Of a stretch of 64,000 bases of DNA, positions 8,895 through 17,934 are shown one piece after another. The first letter of the stretch is position 1, and each line of letters opens with the position of its first letter. The notes under the pieces were generated by a model. It worked only from the letters and a program-made list of their open reading frames with translations. It ran no database searches and had not been told where the DNA came from. Origin of the DNA: Gammaproteobacteria bacterium (GTDB lineage: Bacteria > Pseudomonadota > Gammaproteobacteria > Pseudomonadales > Alcanivoracaceae); NCBI GenBank assembly GCA_018067045.1, contig JAGPVL010000017.1, forward strand, positions 1 through 64,000, written 5' to 3'. A program made the position numbers and the translations under genes.

Positions 8895-10352
8895 ATGGAA
8901 GGCGAAGCATTACAATTGTCTCGAGTGATTGATGTGGTAAAGCCAATTTTAAAGCCGCAAAGCTGGGCTAATGAAGAGGTTCTTTTTGCGCAGATGGGAG
9001 GCGCTGAAACTGATCATGCGCCAGTAGTAGGTTTTGCTATTGATCAGGGCTCGACTATTCGCTTTATTAGCAAGCGCGAAGCGGACTCTGATTATGCGGA
9101 CGAGGATATAATGGCGCGCGCCATTGGCAACTTGGAGTCGACGCTATCAGGCTCAGAGTGGAAGATTCTTGATATGGAAGGTGTCCCGCTTGCGTTGCTA
9201 AGTGGCGATTTTTATTGTGCAGAGGCAATGCTCAGCACGTCGATGATGAAAAAAGCACATGACTTGTTGGTCAGTGATACGATTTTGGCTGCATGTCCAG
9301 AGCGCGGTACTTTGATGGCGATAGCGCTGAAAGTGGAAAACCCGAGCGCTGAGGAAGGTAGGTATGTTGACGCCTTTGCGTCGATGGTGGCTGAAAGGTA
9401 TTTCGGTACGGCTCAGGCGGCTATTTCACCTTGTGTATGGGCGTTTAAGCAAGGTGATCTGCTTGGGGTAAAAAGCCTAGACGAGACTAGCTTGAATAAG
9501 CTGAAGGCGGAAGCGGAGGAGTCTGTCGATTCAGAGGTGGATGCGCTTAATATTCGTGCTGGTTGGACCAGTGTTGACGTGATGAACGGTGAAGCACAGC
9601 GTTTCCATGTTTTCGTGGACTTCACCGAGCAAAGCAAAGACTCTGTAGTACATTTTCAGCATATTCTTAAAGACCTTTTGCACGAACATTGGGCTTCGAC
9701 TGAACGAGTTAATGTCGATAACAATGTAGCGGTGGTTGTCAGCGTAAGTAGGGAGCTGCGTGAGCAAGCCGAGGATGAAATCGGCTCAATGCTCACCTTT
9801 ATTAACGAGCAATTAAAGGAAATCACTTCTTGGGCGATGCCGCGAGATTTGCAGTTTTTGTTGGAGCTTAAACTCGATGATGGCGATGGGGTATGCGTGA
9901 ATGAGTCAGACGGTATTATCGCCCAAGCTCCTTTCGTTATATTTTACTTAGTTAGCGCTGCTGACGGGAACGTTGATAAGAAAGAGATCGAGGCCTTTCA
10001 GGGCCAGTGTCTTGCATTGGCGCTTGGGTTGAAGAGACTAGTTGGTGAGGGCGTGCAGGGTATATTTGTGCAACACCTTGGAGATATGCAAGCGGTAATG
10101 GGCCGTGTTGTCGCAGAACTTGGTTCCGCCGAAGGGGCGGTTGAATCTTTGACACGTATTCGCGGCGCCGTCGATGACAGTTACCCCGAGGGCGAGGCTC
10201 TCGCAATTAAGCAGTTCCTCTTCCAGATAGGCCATCAAATAGCCAGTGCATCCGGTGGTTTCCTTGGGTTTGGAAGTAGAGTCAGTAAAGAGGAGAAGGC
10301 GGTGCTGGCAGCGATTGCTCAAGTATTCAATATTGTTCCTGATAATTCATAA
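8895..10352 (+). CDS. Hypothetical protein with TerB-like C-terminal segment
   Basis: The ATG at 8895 has AAAGGAG nine bases upstream and gives 485 residues; an upstream in-frame start at 8868 lacks such a site. The protein is soluble and acidic. Residues about 20-170 (a domain with LALLSGDFYCAEAML and a following helix) faintly recall DUF1444-type proteins, and residues about 355-385 (FYLVSAADGNVDKKEIEAF) resemble the metal-binding helical start of TerB-like domains. It has its own good ribosome site, unlike its toxin neighbours. It lies between modules C and D, so it could be an accessory or a passenger gene. Function unknown. Confidence 0.55.
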   Translation: MEGEALQLSRVIDVVKPILKPQSWANEEVLFAQMGGAETDHAPVVGFAIDQGSTIRFISKREADSDYADEDIMARAIGNLESTLSGSEWKILDMEGVPLALLSGDFYCAEAMLSTSMMKKAHDLLVSDTILAACPERGTLMAIALKVENPSAEEGRYVDAFASMVAERYFGTAQAAISPCVWAFKQGDLLGVKSLDETSLNKLKAEAEESVDSEVDALNIRAGWTSVDVMNGEAQRFHVFVDFTEQSKDSVVHFQHILKDLLHEHWASTERVNVDNNVAVVVSVSRELREQAEDEIGSMLTFINEQLKEITSWAMPRDLQFLLELKLDDGDGVCVNESDGIIAQAPFVIFYLVSAADGNVDKKEIEAFQGQCLALALGLKRLVGEGVQGIFVQHLGDMQAVMGRVVAELGSAEGAVESLTRIRGAVDDSYPEGEALAIKQFLFQIGHQIASASGGFLGFGSRVSKEEKAVLAAIAQVFNIVPDNS

Positions 10353-10387
10353 TCGCACTAAAGCTGAGAGGCGGTGTAGGCTTCTAT

Positions 10388-11659
10388 GTGACCGTCACGG
10401 ATGGGCAAGGCCTGATCACGACCGCGCAACAAATCGTCACGCGGATTGATACCGTCGCCCCAACCATCGCGTTATCCATTCCCGCCGCCCAACAGATTGC
10501 AGAAGAAAACAATAAGGACACGCACCCATTAGTATTGAAAAAAGCGGCACACAGTTCCGCGTTTATCAGCATGGTGGTTACGGCAGGTAGAACAGGGCAA
10601 AAGCGGGTGAAAGATTTTGTGCTCGGTCATACCGATGCACGCATTCCGCCAGTACTTTTCTTGAGCATCGTCAGTTATCTTGGCGTCCAATGTAACGCCG
10701 ATGATGGTCTGCTTAAGACTCGTCAAGATCTTTGTAAAAAAATATACAAGAAAATGGCGTTTGTTGGTAAAGATGTTGTGCTGAGCAATCGTGAGCTAAA
10801 TGAAGAAAATCCCGTTGATGCCAATAAAGAAACTGGTGTAACCGGCGTGGTGGTCAGTTCTGGTGGCCACGGTGAAATGTTCCACCTAGCAATGATCGCC
10901 TACTATTTGTTGACAGGGGAGGGTATTAAGGACATCGAAGCGTCACGGTCTGTTTGGTTTTATGACAAGGAGAAAATCAAGATAAAGGGCAAGGAGGCCG
11001 AAGACACGCCGTTGTATAAATACCAACGGCGGGTCGATATTGTGTTGGGTGACTTCGCACAAGATGAAGAAGATGATCCTGAAAGGTGGGTTGAGCTTAA
11101 ATCACTGCGAGCGGTGGATAATAAACGAATGCTACCGGAAGCGGGTGGCGTGGAATCTTGGAATGCTGCCAGTAGTAAAGCCGGTAGCGGCAAGAAATCC
11201 AGCACCTATAATAAGCAATATATTATTGATCGTGAGGCGACGGCGTTTTTCGCCTATACATGGAAAAACGATACTGTTTTCGATGGGCGAACCAGAGTAC
11301 AAGTTAAGGGCTTTGAATGGTGGTTCCAGCGCTTCAAGGTGACGTTTAAGCGCGGAGCGAAAACGGAAACCCATTATAGTGTTGTTCCGGGGCGTGCTTC
11401 GCAGACGGGAACGGTTGCCAACAAGCTAACGAAATTGCCTGCAGGCCAGACTACTGACCTTAAGGGTAATTTGCTGGGCGGGGCCGATAATACTAAGTAC
11501 CAGAAGGGTGTGTCGCTTCCTGGCGCTAACGGCTATATCGGCGAGGCACGCCTTTCTAGTTTGGTGCTAAACAGGCTATCCAATGATCTCGAAGATATCG
11601 TTGGTGGCGAAGACGGCTTGAATATCGTAAAAGAGCTTTTAAGAAGGATAGAGGAATGA
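10388..11659 (+). CDS. Chimeric toxin fragment with PD-(D/E)XK-like nuclease tip (module D)
   Basis: The GTG at 10388 gives 423 residues, but the frame is open further upstream without a good start, so it is a fragment. Residues 1-42 (VTVTDGQGL, DTVAPTIAL) look like an Ig-like or adhesin-type repeat segment and are unlike the rest. Residues 41-49 are encoded by short repeat L (NKDTHPL). The toxin part follows, with Asp217 (RRVDIVLGD) and Glu236-Leu-Lys238 (RWVELKSL) fitting the D...EXK nuclease pattern. The stop overlaps the start of the 328-aa gene by four bases. A nuclease toxin is inferred from the motif and context. Confidence 0.6.
   Translation: MTVTDGQGLITTAQQIVTRIDTVAPTIALSIPAAQQIAEENNKDTHPLVLKKAAHSSAFISMVVTAGRTGQKRVKDFVLGHTDARIPPVLFLSIVSYLGVQCNADDGLLKTRQDLCKKIYKKMAFVGKDVVLSNRELNEENPVDANKETGVTGVVVSSGGHGEMFHLAMIAYYLLTGEGIKDIEASRSVWFYDKEKIKIKGKEAEDTPLYKYQRRVDIVLGDFAQDEEDDPERWVELKSLRAVDNKRMLPEAGGVESWNAASSKAGSGKKSSTYNKQYIIDREATAFFAYTWKNDTVFDGRTRVQVKGFEWWFQRFKVTFKRGAKTETHYSVVPGRASQTGTVANKLTKLPAGQTTDLKGNLLGGADNTKYQKGVSLPGANGYIGEARLSSLVLNRLSNDLEDIVGGEDGLNIVKELLRRIEE
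10508..10532. repeat. Short RAYT-type repeat L, copy 2, inside a coding frame
   Basis: Identical over 25 bases to 5303-5327. It lies in frame at the junction between the Ig-like segment and the toxin part of the module D gene, encoding NKDTHPL. Confidence 0.85.
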
Positions 11660-12642
11660 GCCGCGACACATTAAATCCTAGTGATATAAACGATCCGGAA
11701 TGGCTGGCTGCGCGTGAAGCAGAGTGGAAGGTTGAGGCTAAGGATCTTAAGAAATGGTTTTCAAAGTCTTATCTAGAGGATGTGAGGAAGTACTTTTTTG
11801 GCGCTGAATTTGAGTTTTCAGAGGATAGTGATCTGAAGGACGCAGTTAGGCGTTGGAATTTCTCCCCTTTCCAGAGCGAGACGTTATGGGAAGAGCGAAT
11901 TATCAAGTACGCGCATAAGATGTTGGCGGGGTATGAAAAAAAAAGGGGGGTAATATGGGAAGATAAACTGCCCATCGCTATACGGAGTTATGCGGGTGGT
12001 TTTGCGACAACCTTGGACGACCCGCATGAGCAAGTCAGATTGTGGGGTATCGATAAAGCGGTTGCCCTGAAGAAGCTGGTGTATGGCGATCACTTCGTGA
12101 ACGGCAGCTATGAAATATTTGGATTCACGGTTTCGTACCCGCTCACTCCCGCTGAATTTATTTCTAACTGGCTCACTGGGTTCAGGCGTTGGATGATGGG
12201 TTATGTTAGCGACGATAGTGGAGACTGTTTGCCAAACCGCTTTGTAAGTCATTTTATTGAGGCATACCATAGCCTCCATCCCCTTCTCTTTGGCACAAAG
12301 CTTCTGCTTTCAAGTGCAGAGCAAAATGCGCAGTGGGCGATTAGGAGCCTAGTCGCCGATCTAAAGTCATACAACGGAGATCTCACTGAGTGGGTTTCTG
12401 AGAAAAAGCTTAAGAAAATGACGGCGGAAGATCGCGAGTGGCGCCACCAAAAGCTGGTTGAATTGTCAGCGTTGCTATCACAGCCCACCGGCATTAAACA
12501 TATTGATGATTTCTGGGTGTGGATCGACCCGAATGACAAGGATAAATGCTTTCCTGATGAGGGCTCAAAGCATTATAAGGAACTCTCGCCTGAAGAAGAC
12601 CCGTTTTATGTTCCACCAAGAATTCACGGAGGCTTAGAGTGA
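11656..12642 (+). CDS. Putative immunity or accessory protein of module D
   Basis: A 328-residue soluble protein whose ATG overlaps the toxin stop by four bases and whose own stop overlaps the next start, so the three genes are translationally coupled. It is rich in Trp and charged residues (for example EWLAAREAEWK, FWVWIDPND) and mainly helical by eye. It has no signal peptide, membrane segment or catalytic motif that I recognise, and it is unlike the beta-rich immunity family of modules A-C. A protective role is inferred from coupling to the toxin. Confidence 0.5.
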   Translation: MSRDTLNPSDINDPEWLAAREAEWKVEAKDLKKWFSKSYLEDVRKYFFGAEFEFSEDSDLKDAVRRWNFSPFQSETLWEERIIKYAHKMLAGYEKKRGVIWEDKLPIAIRSYAGGFATTLDDPHEQVRLWGIDKAVALKKLVYGDHFVNGSYEIFGFTVSYPLTPAEFISNWLTGFRRWMMGYVSDDSGDCLPNRFVSHFIEAYHSLHPLLFGTKLLLSSAEQNAQWAIRSLVADLKSYNGDLTEWVSEKKLKKMTAEDREWRHQKLVELSALLSQPTGIKHIDDFWVWIDPNDKDKCFPDEGSKHYKELSPEEDPFYVPPRIHGGLE

Positions 12643-13028
12643 GTGAAGTGAATGCGGTATTAAGGTTTGATTGGCCCGCCCCTGAGCCTCTCCAGAGTTA
12701 TGTGGAGCAGGCCCGCGAAGATGAAATCGATGAGGCACCCTTTGAGGCATTGCCCGTTATTGCGGAAGAGATAGAAGAGATCCTCGAGGAGTACCCAGGA
12801 AGCTTTTATCGGGTTGAGTCAGTAGAAGTTGAGAGTGGTCGGGTTTCGCTGGAATATTTTCTAGACGAGGATGCCGGCGATTTTATGGAATCATTAATGC
12901 TTATTTTTGCCGCCGTTGGTGCGAGAGGCATTGAGGCGTTCCTGCTTTCCGAGGCAGACAATACCGCTATACGCCTTTCGATTGAAGATGGTCAGGTGTG
13001 GGAAGAGGAAGTGGATGAAGTTCCGTAA
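12639..13028 (+). CDS. Small acidic protein, putative immunity protein of module D
   Basis: A 129-residue strongly acidic protein (runs such as EEIEEILEEYP and WEEEVDEVP), coupled to the preceding gene by a four-base overlap. High negative charge is common in inhibitors of nucleic-acid-binding toxins, so it is a good candidate for the cognate inhibitor of the nuclease-like module D toxin, with the 328-aa protein as a second candidate. It is the last gene of the island. No family was recognised. Confidence 0.5.
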   Translation: MSEVNAVLRFDWPAPEPLQSYVEQAREDEIDEAPFEALPVIAEEIEEILEEYPGSFYRVESVEVESGRVSLEYFLDEDAGDFMESLMLIFAAVGARGIEAFLLSEADNTAIRLSIEDGQVWEEEVDEVP

Positions 13029-13097
13029 ACTTTCTATTATTACGAATGGATGCCTAGCGGTTCAGCGGTTGGCTAGCTCCTTCTGTGGCGTTAGCGA

Positions 13098-13754
13098 TCA
13101 ATTCGTCACCACACACGGCAACGTACAAACATACCTCCCCGTCACGTCCGTCACCGGAACCCAACCAAAGTAACGACTATCGCTACTATGGTTTGCGTTG
13201 TCCCCCCGAAAGAAAATTGCCATATCCTCTTCAGACGAGCTTCGAATATCCGCTACGCGCTTAATCAGCGTTCTTGGTGCCAGCAAAGGATCATGAAATG
13301 TCGCGATGTCGCCTACTGTTGGGGCTTCACTACGATACGTCCAAGTGTCCACCAGAATAATATCGCCCGGTTCTAGTGCCGGTTGCATGGAGGTAGAGGG
13401 GATGTAGTAAAGGTTGATACCAAGCACTGTGGCCTTGTTGAAAAATAACGCGGTTGTGCATGTCAGTGCGATGGCGATGAAGAGCAAAGTCTGAATGATC
13501 GTGCGGGGGCGAATGTCGCGTTGTTGTGCGCCCCGCATTGCGAGTATGCCGGAAGTGCAGTGGAGGATAAGAATCACTGCCACGAGGCCAAGAAGCGCGT
13601 AGGGCGCAAAAAGGTGTCGGCTGATACAGATTACTGCTACAACGCTGAGTAACAGAACCTGCATGCTAACACCGGTTCGCCATCGATCAGCGAGAACGTG
13701 CCCAGCGCCGGGGATGAGCAGGCCTGTTAATAGTAGCGTTAGCTTATTCTTCAA
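13098..13754 (-). CDS. S26-family signal peptidase-like membrane protein
   Basis: This enzyme class cleaves signal peptides at the periplasmic face of the inner membrane. The frame is open to 13847 but has no ATG; the TTG at 13754 puts the start just before LLLTGLLIPGAGH, the usual N-terminal hydrophobic segment of this subgroup (218 residues). Three to four membrane segments precede the catalytic region. Ser is in PSTSMQPALEPGD and the general-base Lys in TLIKRV, followed by FFRGDN and a DSRYFGWVP box. It stands alone between the toxin island and a CorA-like gene. It is shorter and more N-terminally hydrophobic than main LepB, so it is probably a secondary peptidase. Start uncertain. Confidence 0.8.
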   Translation of the reverse strand: MKNKLTLLLTGLLIPGAGHVLADRWRTGVSMQVLLLSVVAVICISRHLFAPYALLGLVAVILILHCTSGILAMRGAQQRDIRPRTIIQTLLFIAIALTCTTALFFNKATVLGINLYYIPSTSMQPALEPGDIILVDTWTYRSEAPTVGDIATFHDPLLAPRTLIKRVADIRSSSEEDMAIFFRGDNANHSSDSRYFGWVPVTDVTGRYVCTLPCVVTN

Positions 13755-14026
13755 CGATGAATTCCGGAGCAGGCTGAGTAAGTGAGTATTTGAATATGCA
13801 TGGACTATTGAAATCCGAAGTATAGGGTGTCGGTGTATGAACACCAACTCGGCGATGTAGGCTTACCGCGTGCGGTTGGCGTGTTGGGGCGCACCAAGAG
13901 GCGTGATTTTCTCTTTGAGTTTGTCCTAGATTCACTATCTTCTCCTCAAAAGCACGCCTCCATCAACGCTTTCTTTTCCCGTTCGTTCATGTTGATAATG
14001 GTGTATTCGCTATTTGGAGATGAAAC

Positions 14027-15013
14027 ATGGTGCGTGCGCAGTTACTGATGTCGTCGGGTGGGCAGGGCGGCGCTCGTACGTTGATAACTGGCGGTGTTGA
14101 GCTGGTTGAGCAGTGGCGTGGCGATGAAGGGGCTTTCTTGTGGCTCGACATCGTGGACGAAGAGGTTTCAGATGAAACTGAGCTGCTAACGGATCTTGGT
14201 TTCCATATCTTGGCGATTCGGGATGCGCAACGCGATCGGCATCCGCCTAAGTTCGAAGATTTTGATAGGTTTAGCTTCTTACTATATCGGGGCGTCCGCA
14301 CGGTGGGTGAGGCGCTGAATATCGAGACGGTGCAGATTAGTTTTTTTGTCGGCGGCGACTTGTTGGTGACGCGCCGCAATGGCCCTTCGTTTGGTATTGA
14401 AAAGGTGTGGACTAGTCCTACGCTTGTTAAAGAATTCGCAAAGCCGGCGATATTGATGAGCATTATTCTAAAGCACAGCGCGCAGATTTATTTGGATGCG
14501 GTGTTGGAGTTTGAAGGTCGGCTGAGCGAGATCGAAGATTCGATGAGCGTGCGACCAGACGATGCCTTGATGCAGGAGTTGATTGGTTATAAATCGAGCC
14601 TGCGTAAGTTGCGACGTATATTTGATTACCACGAGCGTATTCTCGAAACGCTATTAAAAGAACCTGGTAATTACATTGATACAAGAGAAGAGGAGCAGCG
14701 TCACGCCGTTCAGGATATCTACGATAAGTTCGAACGGCTGAAAAGTCTTTGTGCGCTATATTATGATATCTGCGGTGATTTGATTGAGGGCTATCTGTCG
14801 ATTAGTGCACACAAGTTGAACCGTACCATGCAAGTGCTCACGGTGATTACTGCGATATTTATTCCGCTCGGTTTGATGGCGGGAATATACGGAATGAATT
14901 TTGATAATATGCCCGAGCTTCATTCCGCAAACGGCTATTATATTTTATTGTTTGTGATGTTTTCTACGGCGGCGGTCTTGCTGTTGCTGTTTAAGCGAAA
15001 GGGTTGGCTATAG
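14027..15013 (+). CDS. CorA/ZntB-family divalent cation transporter
   Basis: A 328-residue inner-membrane protein of the CorA fold: a long cytoplasmic alpha/beta domain and coiled helix (to about residue 270), then two C-terminal membrane helices. The signature GMN is at 289-291, followed by the periplasmic loop FDNMPELHSANGYY, in place of the usual MPEL(N/D) loop of magnesium carriers. Such proteins form pentamers passing Mg2+, Co2+ or Zn2+. The specific ion cannot be told from sequence. Single gene, start ATG at 14027. Confidence 0.88.
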   Translation: MVRAQLLMSSGGQGGARTLITGGVELVEQWRGDEGAFLWLDIVDEEVSDETELLTDLGFHILAIRDAQRDRHPPKFEDFDRFSFLLYRGVRTVGEALNIETVQISFFVGGDLLVTRRNGPSFGIEKVWTSPTLVKEFAKPAILMSIILKHSAQIYLDAVLEFEGRLSEIEDSMSVRPDDALMQELIGYKSSLRKLRRIFDYHERILETLLKEPGNYIDTREEEQRHAVQDIYDKFERLKSLCALYYDICGDLIEGYLSISAHKLNRTMQVLTVITAIFIPLGLMAGIYGMNFDNMPELHSANGYYILLFVMFSTAAVLLLLFKRKGWL

Positions 15014-15162
15014 TCCCTTATTTATATTGCGCGGTATGTATCGAGAGTAGTGTGCCGTAATTTATGGATTGAGTGTGATGTATTAAGTGCTTTTGTCGAA
15101 GCTCTGAGTGTGCGGTGGAGAGCTAAGATAGAGGTTTTGCGGGTTGCAATGGGAGTCTGGCA

Positions 15163-16050
15163 ATGGATTTAAGTTGGCTTGAGTTCAGCCTGTTGCGCCA
15201 TGGTGACTACACCTTGACGGTGGGCGATATCGTCATCGCGTTACTGATCGTTGTGCTTGCTTTTCGAATTTCTTCTTGGGTTCGTCGCGGGATTAAGCGC
15301 GTGATGCGTAATCCCGACAATAGCAATGCGGCGCAAATTTACGCGATTAATCGACTTATTCATTATGTTCTTGTGCTAATTGGCTTGTTGTTTGCCGTCT
15401 CGTCGCTGGGGGTTGGCATTGACAACTTACTGCTGGTTGCGGGCGCGCTCGGCGTCGGGATTGGTTTTGGTTTACAGCATATCGCGAATAACTTTGTCTC
15501 TGGCATTGTTATTATGTTGGAGAAGTCGCTAAAGGTCGGCGATCTTATCGAACTAGAATCTGGCGTGTTCGGTGAGGTTATCGAGCTTAATATTCGCGCA
15601 ACACTGATTCGTACGAACGACAATGTCGACATTCTTGTGCCGAACTCAGAATTTATAGCCGGTCGTGTGACTAACTGGACAATGACCGATGCGGTGCGGC
15701 GTTTTCGTATTCCGTTTGGTGTGGCTTACGGGAGTAATAAAGACGACGTGAAGCGGGCGGTGCTGGAAGCGGCGGACTCAGTGTCGTTTACGTTGCGCTC
15801 CGCGGGCCGCGGGCCTGTCGTTTGGATGAGTGGTTTTGGCGACAGTTCGCTGGAGTTCACCTTAGGTGTGTGGGTGACCGCCGATGCGGTGAAGACGCCG
15901 ACGGCAGTGATGAGTAAGTATCTGTGGGCGATTGATGATGCCCTACATAAATACCATATAGAAATTCCATTCCCGCAGCGCGATCTTCATCTGCGCAGCG
16001 CGCCCGGCTGGCCGCTCTCAGGTGGGCCACATTCCTCGAACGAAGAATAG
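15163..16050 (+). CDS. MscS-family mechanosensitive channel
   Basis: A 295-residue inner-membrane protein with three N-terminal membrane segments (about 17-38, 64-85, 90-115). The third is the Gly/Ala-rich pore helix (AGALGVGIGFGLQHIANNF), followed by the conserved SGIVIMLEKSLKVGD beta domain. Small channels of this type release solutes on hypo-osmotic shock. Compared with E. coli MscS it has a similar size. The start at ATG 15163 has no competing candidate. Monocistronic by spacing. Confidence 0.9.
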   Translation: MDLSWLEFSLLRHGDYTLTVGDIVIALLIVVLAFRISSWVRRGIKRVMRNPDNSNAAQIYAINRLIHYVLVLIGLLFAVSSLGVGIDNLLLVAGALGVGIGFGLQHIANNFVSGIVIMLEKSLKVGDLIELESGVFGEVIELNIRATLIRTNDNVDILVPNSEFIAGRVTNWTMTDAVRRFRIPFGVAYGSNKDDVKRAVLEAADSVSFTLRSAGRGPVVWMSGFGDSSLEFTLGVWVTADAVKTPTAVMSKYLWAIDDALHKYHIEIPFPQRDLHLRSAPGWPLSGGPHSSNEE

Positions 16051-16175
16051 AATGCTCTGACCGGCGCAGACTTCTTTCTCTAGGGCAGGTATCCCAACCA
16101 AATACGGCTATCAAGTTGCCGCTGCCTATGCCAGCAGATTATGCTTCCGCTTTCTGTTTTGAGTGTGAATACATC

Positions 16176-16682
16176 ATGGTGCTAGCGACCTCTTCCTACC
16201 AAGAACTCATGGGCCTTGCAGAGCAGGCTGCGATAGCGATTAAGCGGCAGCGTATTTTGCTGGTCACGGCGGAGTCTTGTACTGGTGGGGCAATTGCCGC
16301 GATGTTGACCGAAATTCCAGGGAGCTCTAGCTGGTTTGACCGTGGTTTTGTCTCTTACTCCAATGCGTCTAAACAAGATTTGCTTGGCGTATCTGCCCAG
16401 ACGCTCGAACGCTTCGGCGCGGTCAGCGAAGAAGTCGTGCGTGAGATGGCGCAAGGCGCTATTACCGGTTCAAACGGCCATTTGAGTATTGCCGTCAGCG
16501 GCGTCGCCGGCCCAGACGGTGGCACGGCTGACAAGCCGGTTGGTTTGGTGTGGATAGCGTGGGGCCAGAAGCGCGGCTATGTTGAGGCGCAGCAATTCCA
16601 GTTTAGCGGTGACCGTCAAGCGGTGCGTGCGGCAGCTGTTGGCGCGGCACTCACCGGGCTAATAGAGCGACTAGGCGGGTAA
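16176..16682 (+). CDS. pncC: Nicotinamide-nucleotide amidohydrolase PncC (CinA C-terminal domain)
   Basis: The ATG at 16176 gives 168 residues, the normal length of the stand-alone CinA C-terminal domain; the frame extends to 16116 but this adds unconserved sequence. The protein deamidates nicotinamide mononucleotide to nicotinic acid mononucleotide in the pyridine nucleotide cycle. Family motifs AESCTGG (near residue 33), SYSNASKQDLLGV and AVSGVAGPDGG are present. It sits just upstream of recA, a common order in gammaproteobacteria. Confidence 0.92.
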   Translation: MVLATSSYQELMGLAEQAAIAIKRQRILLVTAESCTGGAIAAMLTEIPGSSSWFDRGFVSYSNASKQDLLGVSAQTLERFGAVSEEVVREMAQGAITGSNGHLSIAVSGVAGPDGGTADKPVGLVWIAWGQKRGYVEAQQFQFSGDRQAVRAAAVGAALTGLIERLGG

Positions 16683-16732
16683 AGCAGAATTACTGGGTAT
16701 CTCTCATTAAGAATTACGTGGGGGGTTGCGAG

Positions 16733-16748
16733 CTGTTCAAATGAACAG
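16733..16748. promoter_or_regulatory. LexA (SOS) box upstream of recA
   Basis: CTGT-N8-ACAG, with spacer TCAAATGA, is a perfect palindromic arm match to the gammaproteobacterial LexA site. It lies 140 bases before the recA start, so recA (and probably the overlapping recX) should be SOS-induced. Confidence 0.85.
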
Positions 16749-16887
16749 TATAGTCCTGTCCATAGTGACAGTGGTTTGGTAAAAGCCACTCGCGTCGAAA
16801 AAATACTTTTCGGCAAAGCAATTGATATTGGCATTGATAAATTGGCATTGATAATAAGGCGCGCAGGCCTTCAACAGGGGAATACAG

Positions 16888-17934
16888 ATGGACGATAACA
16901 AAGGCAAAGCACTTTCCGCCGCACTGGCACAAATTGAACGTCAGTTTGGTAAAGGGTCGGTCATGCGCATGGGTGACCAGAAGCGCGAAAGAATTCCAGC
17001 CATTTCAACCGGCTCCTTGGGGCTGGATATTGCGCTTGGAATTGGCGGCTTGCCTAAAGGCCGTATCGTTGAGATTTACGGCCCTGAATCGTCCGGTAAA
17101 ACCACACTCACTCTGTCTGTTATCGCAGAAGCGCAGAAGCAGGGCGCTAACTGCGCGTTTGTTGATGCTGAGCACGCGCTAGACCCTGATTACGCCGAAA
17201 AGCTAGGCGTTAATGTGGGTGACTTGATTATTTCGCAGCCTGATACCGGTGAGCAGGCGCTCGAAATTACTGACATGTTGGTCCGTTCTAACGCGGTTGA
17301 TGTGATCATTATCGATTCCGTGGCGGCGCTTGTGCCTAAGGCTGAAATCGAAGGTGAAATGGGCGATCACCATGTTGGCGTACAAGCTCGATTGATGAGC
17401 CAAGCGTTGCGTAAGCTCACTGGCTCGGTGAAGAATGCAAACTGTCTGATCATTTTCATCAACCAGATTCGTATGAAAATCGGTGTGATGTTTGGCAACC
17501 CTGAAACCACCACAGGTGGTAACGCTTTGAAGTTTTACTCTTCAGTGCGTCTCGATATTCGTCGCATTGGTGCGGTGAAGCAGGGCGAAGAAGTGGTGGG
17601 TAACGAAACTCGTGTGAAAGTGGTGAAGAACAAAGTAGCGCCACCCTTTAAACAAGCGGAGTTCCAGATACTCTATGGTCAGGGCTTTAACCGTTTGGGC
17701 GAAGTGCTCGATTTAGGTGTTCAGCAAGGCCTGATCGATAAGTCCGGCGCATGGTATGCCTACAAAGGCGATAAGATTGGCCAAGGCAAACAGAACGCCT
17801 GTGAATATATGCGTCAAAACCCTGCCATGGCAGAAGAAGTGGAAGTTGAGATTCGTGCCCGGTTGCTAGCAGTGCCTTCTTCAGAGCAGAAACCAGAAGA
17901 TGCTGCGGCTGAAGTGACGGGAACGGATGACTGA
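16888..17934 (+). CDS. recA: Recombinase RecA
   Basis: A 348-residue DNA-dependent ATPase that forms filaments on single-stranded DNA, drives strand exchange and stimulates LexA self-cleavage. The Walker A motif GPESSGKTT is at 65-73, and the L2 loop region [20 protein letters not shown] is intact. The C terminus is acidic ([12 protein letters not shown]), as usual. A ribosome site (AACAGGGG) precedes the ATG. The LexA box lies upstream, and recX overlaps its 3' end by eight bases. Confidence 0.98.
   Translation: MDDNKGKALSAALAQIERQFGKGSVMRMGDQKRERIPAISTGSLGLDIALGIGGLPKGRIVEIYGPESSGKTTLTLSVIAEAQKQGANCAFVDAEHALDPDYAEKLGVNVGDLIISQPDTGEQALEITDMLVRSNAVDVIIIDSVAALVPKAEIEGEMGDHHVGVQARLMSQALRKLTGSVKNANCLIIFINQIRMKIGVMFGNPETTTGGNALKFYSSVRLDIRRIGAVKQGEEVVGNETRVKVVKNKVAPPFKQAEFQILYGQGFNRLGEVLDLGVQQGLIDKSGAWYAYKGDKIGQGKQNACEYMRQNPAMAEEVEVEIRARLLAVPSSEQKPEDAAAEVTGTDD

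Noticed and set aside
1-13028. Prophage or integrative element with attachment sites
   Set aside because: No integrase, phage structural gene or tRNA-associated direct repeat was seen in or beside the island within this window.
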